From positions 1 through 64,000 of the forward strand of contig NZ_CAJPVI010000018.1 in assembly GCF_905397435.1 (NCBI RefSeq): DNA of 64,000 nucleotides, in the 5' to 3' direction. The stretch is from Cupriavidus numazuensis. Lineage in GTDB: Bacteria; Pseudomonadota; Gammaproteobacteria; Burkholderiales; Burkholderiaceae. Below are positions 53,571-63,713 of the stretch, in pieces. Within the stretch, counting starts at the first letter, position 1. The number at the start of each line of letters is the position of its first letter. The notes under the pieces are model-generated. The model was not told where the DNA came from. It saw only the letters and a program-made list of their open reading frames with translations, and searched no databases. The translations under genes and the position numbers were made by a program.

Positions 53571-53632
53571 ACGTTCACTTCACATTCCGTGTTGTCGGGC
53601 AACAACACGCGGTGATCGGACGAGCACAGCGA

Positions 53633-54676
53633 TCAAGTTTCACTTTCGGTTGCGCCCTTTCCCTTTGCCGCTCCGTTGCTTTCAAGCTGGCGCGTCATTC
53701 GCTCCAGTTCACGGGCATCCTCAGCATCGGCATCGCACCGCTCGGCCTCGCGGCGCTTGCTGTCGAATTCCGAATAGCGCCCCACCGCCAAGCGCTCAGC
53801 CACCTCCGCAGAAATCCGTCCTGCGTTCGTCAGCACGTCGTGATCATTGAACTCCAGGAATGCATCCAGTCTCTCTGCCCACTCGTGCATGGTCATCACC
53901 TTGCGCCGCTCCGCCATGTTTTCCGCGTAGTCCAGATACATCACGACAATGCGATTGAGCGTGTCCACTTCCGCCTGTTGCAGATAGTTCTTGGCAACCG
54001 TCACATCGCCCTGCCGCACGCGCCGGCCTTTCCAACTCGTCAACCCCATATTGGCCTGAGCAGCATCTGCGCGCGCTGCAATCAATTCAGCGGCGGTATG
54101 GCCAGTGACGGCCCACAGCATCTTGTTCTGGACCTTGGCAAAGAAGCGCTGGGCTGCTTCAGTCGTGCTGTCATAGTCCACGGCTGTAGCGTAGATGTCG
54201 CGTATCTTTTGATAGAACCGCTTTTCGGACGCCCGGATGTCCCGGATGCGCTTGGTCAGCTCTTCGAAGTAGTCCCACCCGCCGGGCTCCTTGAGCCGCT
54301 CGTCGTCCATCACGAATCCCTTGATCAGGAATTCGCGCAGGTGCGTGGTGGCCCACCGGCGAAACTGGGTGCCACGATGGGAGCGAACCCGGTACCCCAC
54401 GGCCAGGATCACGTCCAGGTTGTATTGTTTCAACTGGCGCTGGACCTGCCGCCCGCCCTCAAGGCGAACTTGTAAGTCTTCCTTACAAGTTGCCTCCGCC
54501 TTCAACTCGCCTTCGGCATAGACAGCCTTGATGTGCAGCGTCATGTTCTGCGGCGTGGTCTGGAAAAGCTCCGCCATTTCCGCCTGCGTCAGCCAAACCG
54601 TGCCGTCCACCGCCCGCAGTCGAATCTGTGCCACACCGTCATCGGTGGTGTAGAGGATGAGTTCGCCAGCATTCAT
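53633..54676 (-). CDS. RhuM family protein (Fic-like/virulence-associated)
   Basis: The 347-residue protein matches RhuM: VWLTQAEMAELFQTTPQNMTLHI (a helix-turn-helix-like region), YNLDVILAVGYRVRSHRGTQFRRWAT, LREFLIKGFVMDDERLKEPG and AEVDTLNRIVVMYLDYAENMAERR. RhuM was first seen in a Salmonella pathogenicity island and is scattered among accessory regions; it is sometimes found near restriction or Fic genes. Here it stands alone between terminators, which suggests a single acquired gene. Function is unknown. Confidence 0.9.
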   Translation of the reverse strand: MNAGELILYTTDDGVAQIRLRAVDGTVWLTQAEMAELFQTTPQNMTLHIKAVYAEGELKAEATCKEDLQVRLEGGRQVQRQLKQYNLDVILAVGYRVRSHRGTQFRRWATTHLREFLIKGFVMDDERLKEPGGWDYFEELTKRIRDIRASEKRFYQKIRDIYATAVDYDSTTEAAQRFFAKVQNKMLWAVTGHTAAELIAARADAAQANMGLTSWKGRRVRQGDVTVAKNYLQQAEVDTLNRIVVMYLDYAENMAERRKVMTMHEWAERLDAFLEFNDHDVLTNAGRISAEVAERLAVGRYSEFDSKRREAERCDADAEDARELERMTRQLESNGAAKGKGATESET

Positions 54677-54858
54677 GCGCCTGCTTCCTTGAGCTAATCG
54701 TGGTTTGGCCGTTCGGAAAAGGCCGGATCGGCCTCAAACGTAACCGAAGTCACTTGCGGAACTGTTATCGCAAGTGGCGACACTGCGCCGCACGCCAGCG
54801 TGGCACCGGCAATGATCCGGGCCCCGAAATTCGGCGGCCACGTTGCGCCTCGCAGGAA

Positions 54859-54905
54859 CAAAAAAAGACCGGCACCGGACTGAAGTCCAGTTGCCGGCCT
54901 TCATC
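54859..54905 (-). terminator. Terminator of the 3-hydroxyacyl-CoA dehydrogenase gene
   Basis: On the minus strand a GGCCGGCAACTGGACTTCAG stem pairs with TCCGGTGCCGGTC and is followed by a TTTTTTT run, about 40 bases after the stop at 54941. Confidence 0.8.
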
Positions 54906-54940
54906 GACCTGGCCGCCGACCGGTCAGGTCAAAGCTTCCA

Positions 54941-55795
54941 TTACTTGCTGTAGACGTACACGCCACGGCCAGTCTTGCGGCCCAGGTAGCCCGCAGCCAC
55001 CATCTCGCGCATCAGCATGGCCGGACGATACTTCGGATCGGCAAATTCCGTGTACAGCACTTCCATCACGGCCAGCATGGTGTCCAGGCCGATCATGTCG
55101 GCCAGCGCCAGCGGGCCGATCGGGTGGTTGCAGCCAAGCTTCATGCCTTCGTCGATCTCTTCCGGCGAGGCCAGGCCTTCGCCGAGCACGCAGAAGGCCT
55201 CGTTGATCATCGGGCACAGGATGCGGTTGACGACGAAGCCCGGGCTGTTCGTGACGGTGATCGGGTACTTGCCCAGTTCCTTGGCCAGCGCCTCGACGTC
55301 GGCGTGGGCCGCGTCGCTGGTCTGCAGGCCGCGGATCAGTTCGACCAGCGCCATCACCGGCACCGGGTTGAAGAAGTGCATGCCGATGAAGCGCTCGGGG
55401 CGGCTAATCACGGCGGCCAGCTTGGTGATCGAGATCGACGAGGTGTTCGACGCGATGATCACGTTCTCGCCGACGATGCCGTCGATCTGCTTGAGGATCT
55501 TGACCTTCAGGTCATAGTTCTCGGTGGCGGCCTCGATCACGATGTCGGCCTTCTTCAGGTCGTCATACGCAGTGCTGCCGTGGATGCGCGAGAGCGCGGT
55601 CATCTTGTCGGCTTCGCTGATCTTGTCCTTCTTGATCAGGCGGTCCAGGCTGCCGGCGACCGTGGCGATGCCCTTCTGCACTGCTGCGTCGCTGATGTCC
55701 ACCATCACCACGTCCAGGCCCACCACCGCGCAGGCCTGCGCGATGCCGTTGCCCATGGTGCCGGCACCCACGATGCCTACTGTCCTGATTGCCAT
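54941..55795 (-). CDS. hbd: 3-hydroxybutyryl-CoA dehydrogenase
   Basis: The 284-residue protein has the NAD-binding VGIVGAGTMGNGIAQACAVVG, the catalytic region RFIGMHFFNPVPVMALVELI (His in MHFF) and the C-terminal helical domain GCNHPIGPLALADMIGLDT. Length and motifs match short 3-hydroxyacyl-CoA dehydrogenases (Hbd/PaaH). It oxidises 3-hydroxyacyl-CoA with NAD(P). It lies near icmF and the HIT gene on the same strand. Confidence 0.94.
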   Translation of the reverse strand: MAIRTVGIVGAGTMGNGIAQACAVVGLDVVMVDISDAAVQKGIATVAGSLDRLIKKDKISEADKMTALSRIHGSTAYDDLKKADIVIEAATENYDLKVKILKQIDGIVGENVIIASNTSSISITKLAAVISRPERFIGMHFFNPVPVMALVELIRGLQTSDAAHADVEALAKELGKYPITVTNSPGFVVNRILCPMINEAFCVLGEGLASPEEIDEGMKLGCNHPIGPLALADMIGLDTMLAVMEVLYTEFADPKYRPAMLMREMVAAGYLGRKTGRGVYVYSK

Positions 55796-55840
55796 CTCTT
55801 CTTCCTCTTTGCTGGTTATATATTCGGTGTTCGCGGCAGC

Positions 55841-56278
55841 TCAGGCTGCCTGTTCGCTCAGCGCGGCAATGATGCGCTCTGCGTGTTTCTTGAGCAGGTC
55901 CGGGTCCTGCATGTCGCGCGCGTGACCGCGCAGCGTCTGGTCGGCATAGCGCGGCACGATATGGAAATGGATGTGCGGTACGGTCTGGCCGGCTGCCGCG
56001 CCATTGAACTGGCCAATCGACAGTCCGTCCGGATTGAACGCCTGGCGCACCGCGCGCGCGACGCGCTGCGTGGTGCGGATGGCGGCCTCGGCACCGGCTT
56101 CCGACAGGTCGAACAGGTTGACCGCGGCCTCCTTGGGCACTACCAGCGTGTGGCCATCCGATTGCGGCATGATGTCCATGAAGGCGATGGTCTCGGCATC
56201 TTCATAGACCTTGTTGCACGGAATCTCCCCGCGCAGGATCTTCGCGAAAATGTTGTTCGTGTCGTATTGGCTGTTCAT
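55841..56278 (-). CDS. HIT family nucleotide hydrolase
   Basis: The start at 56278 gives 145 residues. It has NNIFAKILRGEIPCNKVYED, FMDIMPQSDGHTLVVPKE and the histidine triad VPHIHFHIVPR. HIT proteins (HinT branch) hydrolyse AMP-lysine or nucleoside phosphoramidates. It lies between the dehydrogenase and icmF. Confidence 0.94.
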   Translation of the reverse strand: MNSQYDTNNIFAKILRGEIPCNKVYEDAETIAFMDIMPQSDGHTLVVPKEAAVNLFDLSEAGAEAAIRTTQRVARAVRQAFNPDGLSIGQFNGAAAGQTVPHIHFHIVPRYADQTLRGHARDMQDPDLLKKHAERIIAALSEQAA

Positions 56279-56409
56279 GGTCGGGTGCGGCGGTGGTTCC
56301 GGAATCCGGCGAGCCTCCGAGTTTACCGCACGAGGGCCGCCATGGACGTGACAGCCACCCTCCGCCCCCCGATTTCCAGGCGGTTTCCGCGCTTCCAGCC
56401 CGGTTCGAC

Positions 56410-59400
56410 CTACATATTGCGCCGGTACTGGCCTCCAACCTCGAAAAGCGCGTGCGTAATCTGCCCAAGAGAGCACACGCGCACCGCGTCCATCAGCACC
56501 GCGAACACGTTCTCGTTGTCGATCACGGACTGACGCAGCCGCTGCAGCATCGCCGGGGCCTGGGCCGCATGCGCGTGCTGGAACGCAGCCAGGCGGTCGA
56601 GCTGGCTCTGCTTCTCGGCCTCGCTGGACCGTGCCAGTTCGAGCTTCTGCGGAATCGGATCGCCTTCCGGATTGCGGAACGTGTTCACGCCAATGATGGG
56701 CAGCGTGCCGTCATGCTTGAGCTGCTCGTAGTGCAGCGACTCCTCCTGGATCTTGCCGCGCTGGTAGCCGGTCTCCATCGCGCCGAGCACACCGCCGCGC
56801 TCGGCGATGCGTTCGAATTCCTGCAGCACGGCCTCTTCCACCAGGTCGGTCAGTTCCTCGATCAGGAAGCTGCCCTGGTTCGGGTTCTCGCACTTCGCCA
56901 CGCCCCATTCGCGGTTGATGATCAGCTGGATCGCCAGCGCGCGGCGCACCGACTCGCCCGTGGGCGTGGTGATGGCCTCGTCATACGCATTGGTGTGGAG
57001 CGAATTGCAGTTGTCGTAGATCGCGATCAGCGCCTGCAGCGTGGTGCGGATATCGTTGAAGTCGATTTCCTGCGCGTGCAGCGATCTGCCGGAGGTCTGG
57101 ATGTGGTACTTGAGCTTCTGGCTGCGCTCGTTGGCGCCGTACTTGTCGCGCATCGTGACCGCCCAGATGCGGCGCGCCACGCGGCCGAGCACGCTGTATT
57201 CCGGGTCCATGCCGTTCGAGAAGAAGAACGACAGGTTGGGCGCGAAATCGTCAATATGCATGCCGCGCGCGAGGTACGCTTCAACGTAGGTGAAGCCGTT
57301 CGCCAGCGTGAAGGCGAGCTGCGAGATCGGATTCGCACCGGCCTCGGCAATGTGATAGCCCGAGATCGACACCGAATAGAAGTTGCGCACCTGGTGGTGC
57401 ACGAAATACTCGGCGATATCGCCCATGACCTTGAGCGAGAACTCGGTCGAGAAGATGCACGTATTCTGGCCCTGGTCTTCCTTGAGGATGTCGGCCTGCA
57501 CCGTGCCGCGCACGTTCTGCAGCACCCACGCGCGGATCTTGGCTTCTTCGTCGTCGGTCGGCTCCCGGCCGTTGTCGGCGCGGAACTTGTCGAGATTCTG
57601 GTCGATGGCGGTGTTCATGAACATCGCCAGGATGGTCGGCGCCGGACCGTTGATGGTCATCGACACCGATGTACTCGGGCTGGTCAGGTCGAAGCCGTCG
57701 TACAGCACCTTCATGTCGTCAAGCGTGGCGATCGACACGCCTGAATTGCCGACCTTGCCGTAGATGTCGGGACGCACATGCGGGTCTTCGCCATACAGCG
57801 TGACGGAATCGAAGGCCGTGGACAGCCGCTTGGCGTCCATGCCCTCCGACACCAGCTTGAATCGTCGGTTGGTGCGGAACGCATCGCCCTCGCCCGCGAA
57901 CATGCGGGTCGGATCCTCGTTCTCGCGCTTGAATGCGAACACGCCAGCCGTGTACGGGAAGCTGCCAGGCACGTTCTCGCGCATCAGCCACTTCAGGATC
58001 TCGCCCTCATCCTCGAAGCGTGGCAGCACCACCTTGCGTATTTTGGTGCCGGACAGCGTGGTGGTCACCAGCCGCGTGCGGAGTTCCTTGTCGCGGATCT
58101 TCACCACGTAGTCGTCGCCGCTGTAGGCCTGCTGCATCTGCGGCCACATCGCCAGCAGCTTGCGTTCGAGTGCGCCGAGCGCTGCGTCGCGCTCGGCGGC
58201 AAGGTTGTCCAGGGCTGAAGCGCCCTCGCCATTTGCTTCCGTCAGCATCCGGCTCGATGCGCGCAGTTGCTGACGTTCGCGCGCGATGCGGCTCTGTTCC
58301 ACTGCGCAACGATGGTAAGCACGCACCGTATCGGCCAGCTCCGCCAGATAACGGCTGCGCTGCGGCGGCACGATCACGTTTTGCCCCGTGGAGATGCGGC
58401 CCTTCAGCGCTGGCAACGTACCCGGCTCCAGCTTCAGCCCCTTGCCCGCGAGCGCCGCGCGCAGGCCCTGGTAGAGCATGGTGACGCCATCATCATTGAA
58501 GCGCGAGGCCTGCGTGCCATACACGGGCATATCCTCGGGCTTGCCGTGCCATTGCTCGCGGTTGCGCTGCACCTGCTTGGCGACGTCGCGCCACGCATCC
58601 TGCGCGCCCTTGCGGTCGAACTTGTTGATGGCGACGAAATCGGCGAAGTCGAGCATGTCGATCTTCTCGAGCTGGCTCGCGGCGCCGAACTCGGGCGTCA
58701 TCACATAGAGCGACAGGTCCACGTGCGGCACGATGGCTGCGTCGCCCTGTCCGATGCCGGAGGTCTCCACGATCACGAGATCAAACCCGGCAACTTTGCA
58801 TGCGGCGATGACGTCAGGCAGCGCCTGCGATATCTCGCTGCCTGCCTCGCGCGTCGCCAGCGATCGCATGAAGATGTTCGGATGGTTAATCGCGTTCATG
58901 CGGATGCGGTCGCCGAGCAGCGCGCCGCCCGACTTGCGCCGCGACGGATCGATCGACACCACCGCGATACGCAGCGTGTCCCGCTGATCCAGTCGGATGC
59001 GCCGGATCAGTTCATCGGTCAGTGACGACTTGCCCGCGCCGCCTGTGCCCGTGATGCCGAGCACGGGTACCGTGGCCTTGCCAGCCTGCACGTGCATGTC
59101 CGCGACCAGTCCCGGCTCCGCCTTGCCGTTCTCCAATGCCGTGATGAGCTGCGCGAGCGCGCGACGATCACCGGCCTTCACGGTATCGAGCGTCGTCGGC
59201 GCGTAGCGGCTCAGGTCGATATCGCAGCGCTGCACCATGTCGGCAATCATGCCGGCCAGGCCCATGCGCTGGCCGTCCTCGGGGCTGAAGATGCGTGCGA
59301 CGCCATAGGCCTGCAGCTCGCGGATCTCGTCCGGCACGATCACGCCGCCACCGCCGCCGAACACCTGCACATGCTCGCCGCCCTTCTCGCGCAGCAGGTC

Positions 59401-59691
59401 GACCATGTACTTGAAGTACTCGACGTGGCCGCCCTGATAGCTGGAGATGGCAATGCCCTGCGCGTCTTCCTGCAGGGCGGCCGTGACGATCTCGTCGACC
59501 GAGCGGTTGTGGCCGAGGTGAACCACCTCGCAGCCCTGGGACTGCAGGATGCGCCGCATGATGTTGATCGACGCATCGTGGCCGTCGAACAGCGAAGCCG
59601 CCGTGACGAAACGCACCTTGTTGACGGGGCCGCGCGCCTGGGCCTGGGGCGCGTCGCGACGTACGTCTCGCACATCGGAAAGGTCGGTCAT
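56410..59691 (-). CDS. icmF: Fused isobutyryl-CoA mutase IcmF
   Basis: The start at 59691 gives 1093 residues, the length known for Cupriavidus IcmF. Domains: B12-binding ([16 protein letters not shown], His38; [13 protein letters not shown]), MeaB-like G-protein chaperone (GTGGAGKS 215-222, NKFD 356-359), a linker, and the catalytic TIM-barrel mutase ([21 protein letters not shown]). It interconverts isobutyryl-CoA and butyryl-CoA with adenosylcobalamin, and the fused GTPase loads and protects the cofactor. The upstream frame extension to 59853 is not needed. Confidence 0.97.
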   Translation of the reverse strand: MTDLSDVRDVRRDAPQAQARGPVNKVRFVTAASLFDGHDASINIMRRILQSQGCEVVHLGHNRSVDEIVTAALQEDAQGIAISSYQGGHVEYFKYMVDLLREKGGEHVQVFGGGGGVIVPDEIRELQAYGVARIFSPEDGQRMGLAGMIADMVQRCDIDLSRYAPTTLDTVKAGDRRALAQLITALENGKAEPGLVADMHVQAGKATVPVLGITGTGGAGKSSLTDELIRRIRLDQRDTLRIAVVSIDPSRRKSGGALLGDRIRMNAINHPNIFMRSLATREAGSEISQALPDVIAACKVAGFDLVIVETSGIGQGDAAIVPHVDLSLYVMTPEFGAASQLEKIDMLDFADFVAINKFDRKGAQDAWRDVAKQVQRNREQWHGKPEDMPVYGTQASRFNDDGVTMLYQGLRAALAGKGLKLEPGTLPALKGRISTGQNVIVPPQRSRYLAELADTVRAYHRCAVEQSRIARERQQLRASSRMLTEANGEGASALDNLAAERDAALGALERKLLAMWPQMQQAYSGDDYVVKIRDKELRTRLVTTTLSGTKIRKVVLPRFEDEGEILKWLMRENVPGSFPYTAGVFAFKRENEDPTRMFAGEGDAFRTNRRFKLVSEGMDAKRLSTAFDSVTLYGEDPHVRPDIYGKVGNSGVSIATLDDMKVLYDGFDLTSPSTSVSMTINGPAPTILAMFMNTAIDQNLDKFRADNGREPTDDEEAKIRAWVLQNVRGTVQADILKEDQGQNTCIFSTEFSLKVMGDIAEYFVHHQVRNFYSVSISGYHIAEAGANPISQLAFTLANGFTYVEAYLARGMHIDDFAPNLSFFFSNGMDPEYSVLGRVARRIWAVTMRDKYGANERSQKLKYHIQTSGRSLHAQEIDFNDIRTTLQALIAIYDNCNSLHTNAYDEAITTPTGESVRRALAIQLIINREWGVAKCENPNQGSFLIEELTDLVEEAVLQEFERIAERGGVLGAMETGYQRGKIQEESLHYEQLKHDGTLPIIGVNTFRNPEGDPIPQKLELARSSEAEKQSQLDRLAAFQHAHAAQAPAMLQRLRQSVIDNENVFAVLMDAVRVCSLGQITHALFEVGGQYRRNM

Positions 59692-59906
59692 AGTCTCCAC
59701 CGCTCGCTGATATGGGCTGGCGGCCGCTTGCTGGCCTGTTACGCCGGTCTGTTGCCGGCTTGGCCGTGCATGCGGGGATGGCCCTCGCGAGGCGAAGGCC
59801 AGTCGATTATATGACTTTGACGTCAGACAAGCTTTGGACGGTTGTGGCGGCAAGAGCGCTCGGTCACACTGGCATATTCCGACCTAGATATGAAGGAGAG
59901 CGGTCT

Positions 59907-60221
59907 ATGGCACGTGAAATCCCCCTGGCCACGCCGGGGAAGATTCTTCAGATGGAGTGGCTCGAGCCACACCACATTTCGCGGAATGCTCTGGCAAAAG
60001 CCATCGACGTACCGCCGCGCCGCATCAACGAGATCGTCAAAGGCGAACGCGCGATCACGGCGGACACAGCGGTGCGCCTGGCCGCCTACTTCGGCACCGA
60101 TGCGCAAAGCTGGATGAACCTTCAGACCTACTACGACACCGAAATGGCGAAAGAAAGGATCGGCCCGGCCAAGCTGGCGGAGATCAGCCGGCAAACGGTT
60201 GTGGCCCAAGCCACATCGTGA
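59907..60221 (+). CDS. higA: HigA-family antitoxin, without HigB
   Basis: The start at 59907 follows AAGGAGAG. The 104-residue product reads MAREIPLATPGKILQMEWLE, then HISRNALAKAIDVPPRRINEIVKGERAITADTAVRLAAYFGTDA in outline, the HigA helix-turn-helix. HigB normally lies immediately upstream; between 59692 and 59906 no such frame is visible. It may be a solitary regulator or remnant of a toxin-antitoxin pair. It is divergent from icmF, so it could act on that promoter. Confidence 0.88.
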   Translation: MAREIPLATPGKILQMEWLEPHHISRNALAKAIDVPPRRINEIVKGERAITADTAVRLAAYFGTDAQSWMNLQTYYDTEMAKERIGPAKLAEISRQTVVAQATS

Positions 60222-60265
60222 CGAAGGCTAGCCGAAGGCAGCCTTCGCCAAACCGTTGAGCGGCA

Positions 60266-60607
60266 TCACCGCACACTCAGCCTCGGACACTCGCCAAACG
60301 CATCCGTCTTCCACTCGCCCCAGCGGTGCGCCAGCGCCCGCAGCCAGCCGGCCAGCCGCCGCAATGACAGCGGCGCTGAGGTTGCCGCCAGCGTGAATCG
60401 AGCCGGGCCGCCCTCGCCCGACAGCCAGAAGCGCTCGCCCTCCGCCAGTGCAAAGACTTCGCCCGGCTGCAGCCAGAAATCGGCCACGCAGCCTTCCACC
60501 GTGACCCATACCCGCCCTTCCATCACCTTCACGCTTTGCCCATAGCCGGCGCGCAGGCTCACGGGCTGCCCCGGCTCTTCCAGTTCGAACACCCTGAGTT
60601 CACGCAT
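60266..60607 (-). CDS. DUF2917 domain protein
   Basis: The start at 60607 gives 113 residues: MRELRVFELEEPGQPVSLRA, GRVWVTVEGCVADFWLQPGE and FALAEGERFWLSGEGG, a small beta-rich cupin-like fold matching DUF2917. Function is unknown. It is divergent from the MocR regulator with a shared palindromic promoter, and in this family the neighbouring regulator often controls it. Confidence 0.85.
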   Translation of the reverse strand: MRELRVFELEEPGQPVSLRAGYGQSVKVMEGRVWVTVEGCVADFWLQPGEVFALAEGERFWLSGEGGPARFTLAATSAPLSLRRLAGWLRALAHRWGEWKTDAFGECPRLSVR

Positions 60608-60694
60608 GTCGCCACTCCTTGTCTGCCTGGCGGGACCCTTCGCCGCCATGCTTCCATTATTCGCATTGGCGCCTACAATCCCATGTACAGTTGT

Positions 60695-60717
60695 GAACAG
60701 TTTTCGATGAACTGTTC
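60695..60717. promoter_or_regulatory. Inverted repeat in the DUF2917/mocR promoter
   Basis: GAACAGTT and AACTGTTC are exact inverted repeats around TTCGATG, with further ACAGTT-type half-sites before and after (ACAGTTGTG, GACAGTTCA). Clustered half-sites like these suit a MocR regulator. Confidence 0.75.
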
Positions 60718-60749
60718 AGCAGTTTTCCCTGACAGTTCACCACGCCGCC

Positions 60750-62153
60750 ATGAAGCTGATCCTCGACGCCAACACCGGCATCCCACTGACCGACCAGATC
60801 ATCCAGGGTGTGAAGGCCTGGATCAGTTCGAGCGAAGCGCGTCCCGGCGCGCGGCTGCCGTCGATCCGGCAACTCGCGGCCGACAACGGCATCAGCCGCT
60901 TCCCGGTGATCGAAGCCTATGACCGCCTTGTATCGCAGGGATTGCTCGATTCGCGGCAGGGTTCGGGGTTCTATGTCGCGGATAGTCCGCTGGCGAGCCG
61001 CTCGGCGCGCGGCTGGTCGGACCCGAGCCTGGCCGAGGACCTGTCCGACCATATCCTCGAACAGTTCAACCACCCGAGCAGCACGCTCAAGCTCGCAGGC
61101 GGCTTTGTGCCGGAGACCTGGCGCGATGTGGAGGGACTGACGCAGGCGATCCGCGCGGTCTCGCGCAACGAGATCGACAGCGTGATCCACTACGCCACGC
61201 CGATGGGCCACCCGGAGCTGCGCCGGCAGGTGCTGCACCGCGTGCGCCAGCTCGGCATCGCGGCGGAACTGCCGCAGGTGCTGATCACGACCGGCGCAAG
61301 CCAGGCACTCGATCTAGTCGTGCGCCATCTGCTCAAGCCCGGCGATACCGTGTTCGTCGAAGACCCCGGCTACTACAACCTGTTCGGCCTGCTGCGCCTG
61401 CACGGCGTGCAACTCGTCGGCGTGCCCCAGACCCCTTCGGGCCCAGATCCCGATGCCACCGAGGCGCTGTTGCGCCAGCACAAGCCCAAGCTGTTCTTCA
61501 CCAACAGCGTGCTGCAGAACCCCACGGGTTCCACACTGGCGCCGCCGGTCGCGTTCCGGTTGCTGGAGCTTGCGCGCCGCCATGGCTTCCGCTTTGTCGA
61601 GGACGACATCTTCTCGGACTTCCAAACGCACTTCACCGACCGGCTGGCAACGCTGGACCAGCTCGAGCACGTGATCTACATCGGCGGATTTTCCAAGACC
61701 GTGTCGGCGTCGCTGCGCATCGGCTACGTGGTCGCCGACAAGGCGCTGGTGAAAGACCTGGTGGATGTGAAAGTGCTGACCAGCGTGGCTGGCTCACACT
61801 TCGGCGAAGCCGTCACGGCCGCGCTGCTGGAGCGTGGCGGCTATCGCAAATATGTGGAGCGGCTGCGCCTGCGCGTGCGCGAGTCATCGGCCAACGCGCT
61901 GCGCCAGCTTGCGTCCTGCGGGTGGGAGGTATTCTGCGAGCCAGCCGGCGGCAATTTCCTGTGGGCCCGCCCGCCGGGCGTCGAGGATTCGCGCGAACTG
62001 GTCACGCTGGCCGAGACGTTCGGCGTGACGCTGGCGCCGGGCAATTACTTCCGGCCTGGCGGCGAGACCTCGGCGTGGATCCGCGTCAACACCGCCTACG
62101 TCAACGAGCCCCGCGCCGTGGCGTTCTTGCGCGAGGCCGCCTCAAGAGGGTAA
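60750..62153 (+). CDS. MocR/GntR-type regulator with aminotransferase domain
   Basis: The 467-residue protein has an N-terminal GntR helix-turn-helix (ARLPSIRQLAADNGISRFPV) and a fold-type I aminotransferase domain with the PLP lysine in YIGGFSKTVSASLRIGYVV. MocR proteins bind PLP or an amino compound to sense metabolite levels. It is divergent from DUF2917 and convergent with the amino acid permease. Confidence 0.93.
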   Translation: MKLILDANTGIPLTDQIIQGVKAWISSSEARPGARLPSIRQLAADNGISRFPVIEAYDRLVSQGLLDSRQGSGFYVADSPLASRSARGWSDPSLAEDLSDHILEQFNHPSSTLKLAGGFVPETWRDVEGLTQAIRAVSRNEIDSVIHYATPMGHPELRRQVLHRVRQLGIAAELPQVLITTGASQALDLVVRHLLKPGDTVFVEDPGYYNLFGLLRLHGVQLVGVPQTPSGPDPDATEALLRQHKPKLFFTNSVLQNPTGSTLAPPVAFRLLELARRHGFRFVEDDIFSDFQTHFTDRLATLDQLEHVIYIGGFSKTVSASLRIGYVVADKALVKDLVDVKVLTSVAGSHFGEAVTAALLERGGYRKYVERLRLRVRESSANALRQLASCGWEVFCEPAGGNFLWARPPGVEDSRELVTLAETFGVTLAPGNYFRPGGETSAWIRVNTAYVNEPRAVAFLREAASRG

Positions 62154-62167
62154 GCCGCGACTGACGT

Positions 62168-63565
62168 TCAGCCGCCGTGGTTATGCAGCACGGCATTGCG
62201 CCGCGCGTAGAGGAAATAGATCGCCAGCCCGATCACCAGCCACACCAGGAATGCGATCCACGTAAGCGCCTGCAGATGCGCCATCAGGAACAGGCAGAAA
62301 CCGGCCGACAGCAGTGGCACCACGGGCACGCCCGGGCAGCGGAACGCGCGCGGCAGGTCCGGGCGCGTGCGGCGCAGCACCAGCACGGCAATCGAGATCA
62401 GCGTGAACGCAGCCAGCGTGCCGATGTTGATCAGCTCCGCCAGCACATTGAGCGGCACGAAGCCGGCAATCGCGGCAAATACGATGCCCACGGTCCACGT
62501 GGCGAAATACGGCGTGGCGTGGACGGGATGCACCGACGACAGCCGCTCGGGCAGCAGGCCATCACGCGACATCGCGAAGATGATGCGGGTCTGGCCGTAC
62601 GTCATCACCAGTATCACCGTGGTCATGCCGAGAATGGCGCCAAGGTCGACAAAACCCGCCACCCAGTTCTTGCCCGCGTACTGCAGCGCCAGCGACACGG
62701 GGTGATCCACACCCGCGAATTTGTCGAACGGCACGATGCCCGTCATGATCGCGGCCACCACGACGTAAAGCACCGTGCAGACCGCCAGCGAGCCGATGAT
62801 GCCAATGGGCAGATCCTTGCTCGGATTACGCACCTCTTCCGCGGCCGAGGTCACGGCATCGAAGCCGATGAAGGCGAAGAACACCAGCGCCGCCGCATTG
62901 AACACGCCGGTCATGCCGAACGGCGCGAACGGTTGCCAGTTGGCCGGCTTCACGTGCCAGACGCCCACCGCGATAAACAGCACCACCACGCTGATCTTGA
63001 TCGCGACCATCACGTTGTTCAGTCGCGCCGATTCCTTCACGCCATACGACACCACCCACGTGATCGCCAGCATGATCAGCACGGCCGGCAGGTTCACCAT
63101 GGTCTCGACGCCGGGCACCGCTCCGGGCGCCGCGGTCAGCGCCGCCGGCAACTTCACGCCGAAGCCTGCCACTAGCGACTGGAAGTATCCGGACCAGCCC
63201 ACCGACACCGCCGACGTAGCGAGCCCGTATTCGAGCAACAGGTCCCAACCGATCATCCACGCGATGATCTCGCCGAGCGTGGCATAGCTGTAGGTGTAGA
63301 TGGAGCCCGAGACGGGAATGGCCGATGCGAACTCGGCATAGCACAGGGCGGCAAACCCGCAGGCCATCGCGGCAATCACGAACGACACGGTGAGCGCGGG
63401 CCCGGCAGTCAGCGCGCCGGTCCCGGTCAGCACGAAGATGCCGGTGCCGATGATGGCGCCGATGCCCATCATCACGAGATCCATCGGCCCGAGGACCTTC
63501 TTCAGGCCGTCGTTGTGTGCCACGGCGAGCATGGCGTCGATATTCTTGGTGCGGAACAGACTCAT
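62168..63565 (-). CDS. APC-family amino acid permease
   Basis: The 465-residue protein has about twelve membrane helices with LGPMDLVMMGIGAIIGTGIFVLTG in helix 1, CYAEFASAIPVSGSIYTYSYATLGEI, and FFAFIGFDAVTSAAEEVRNPSKDLP. These fit the cationic-amino-acid/YhdG group of the APC superfamily. The substrate is not evident. It ends 14 bases from the MocR stop. Confidence 0.92.
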   Translation of the reverse strand: MSLFRTKNIDAMLAVAHNDGLKKVLGPMDLVMMGIGAIIGTGIFVLTGTGALTAGPALTVSFVIAAMACGFAALCYAEFASAIPVSGSIYTYSYATLGEIIAWMIGWDLLLEYGLATSAVSVGWSGYFQSLVAGFGVKLPAALTAAPGAVPGVETMVNLPAVLIMLAITWVVSYGVKESARLNNVMVAIKISVVVLFIAVGVWHVKPANWQPFAPFGMTGVFNAAALVFFAFIGFDAVTSAAEEVRNPSKDLPIGIIGSLAVCTVLYVVVAAIMTGIVPFDKFAGVDHPVSLALQYAGKNWVAGFVDLGAILGMTTVILVMTYGQTRIIFAMSRDGLLPERLSSVHPVHATPYFATWTVGIVFAAIAGFVPLNVLAELINIGTLAAFTLISIAVLVLRRTRPDLPRAFRCPGVPVVPLLSAGFCLFLMAHLQALTWIAFLVWLVIGLAIYFLYARRNAVLHNHGG

Positions 63566-63713
63566 TGGAGCAACTCCTGCGAATGCCCGTCTTGTGGAGG
63601 GGATTCGGCTCTTTCTGGAAAGGGTCGGAGTTTACTCTTGTGGGGGGGCGGGGGGAGGCACTAATCGCCGGGGGCTTCTTGTTAGGGGGAGGTGGTCGCC
63701 CTTGGCAGGCGCT

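Noticed and set aside
56410-59853. Longer IcmF starting at 59853
   Set aside because: The first 54 residues are low-quality and the start at 59691 gives the known family length of 1093.
59692-59906. HigB toxin upstream of higA
   Set aside because: No frame of about 90 residues with RelE/HigB features occurs there; the open frame is only an extension of higA.
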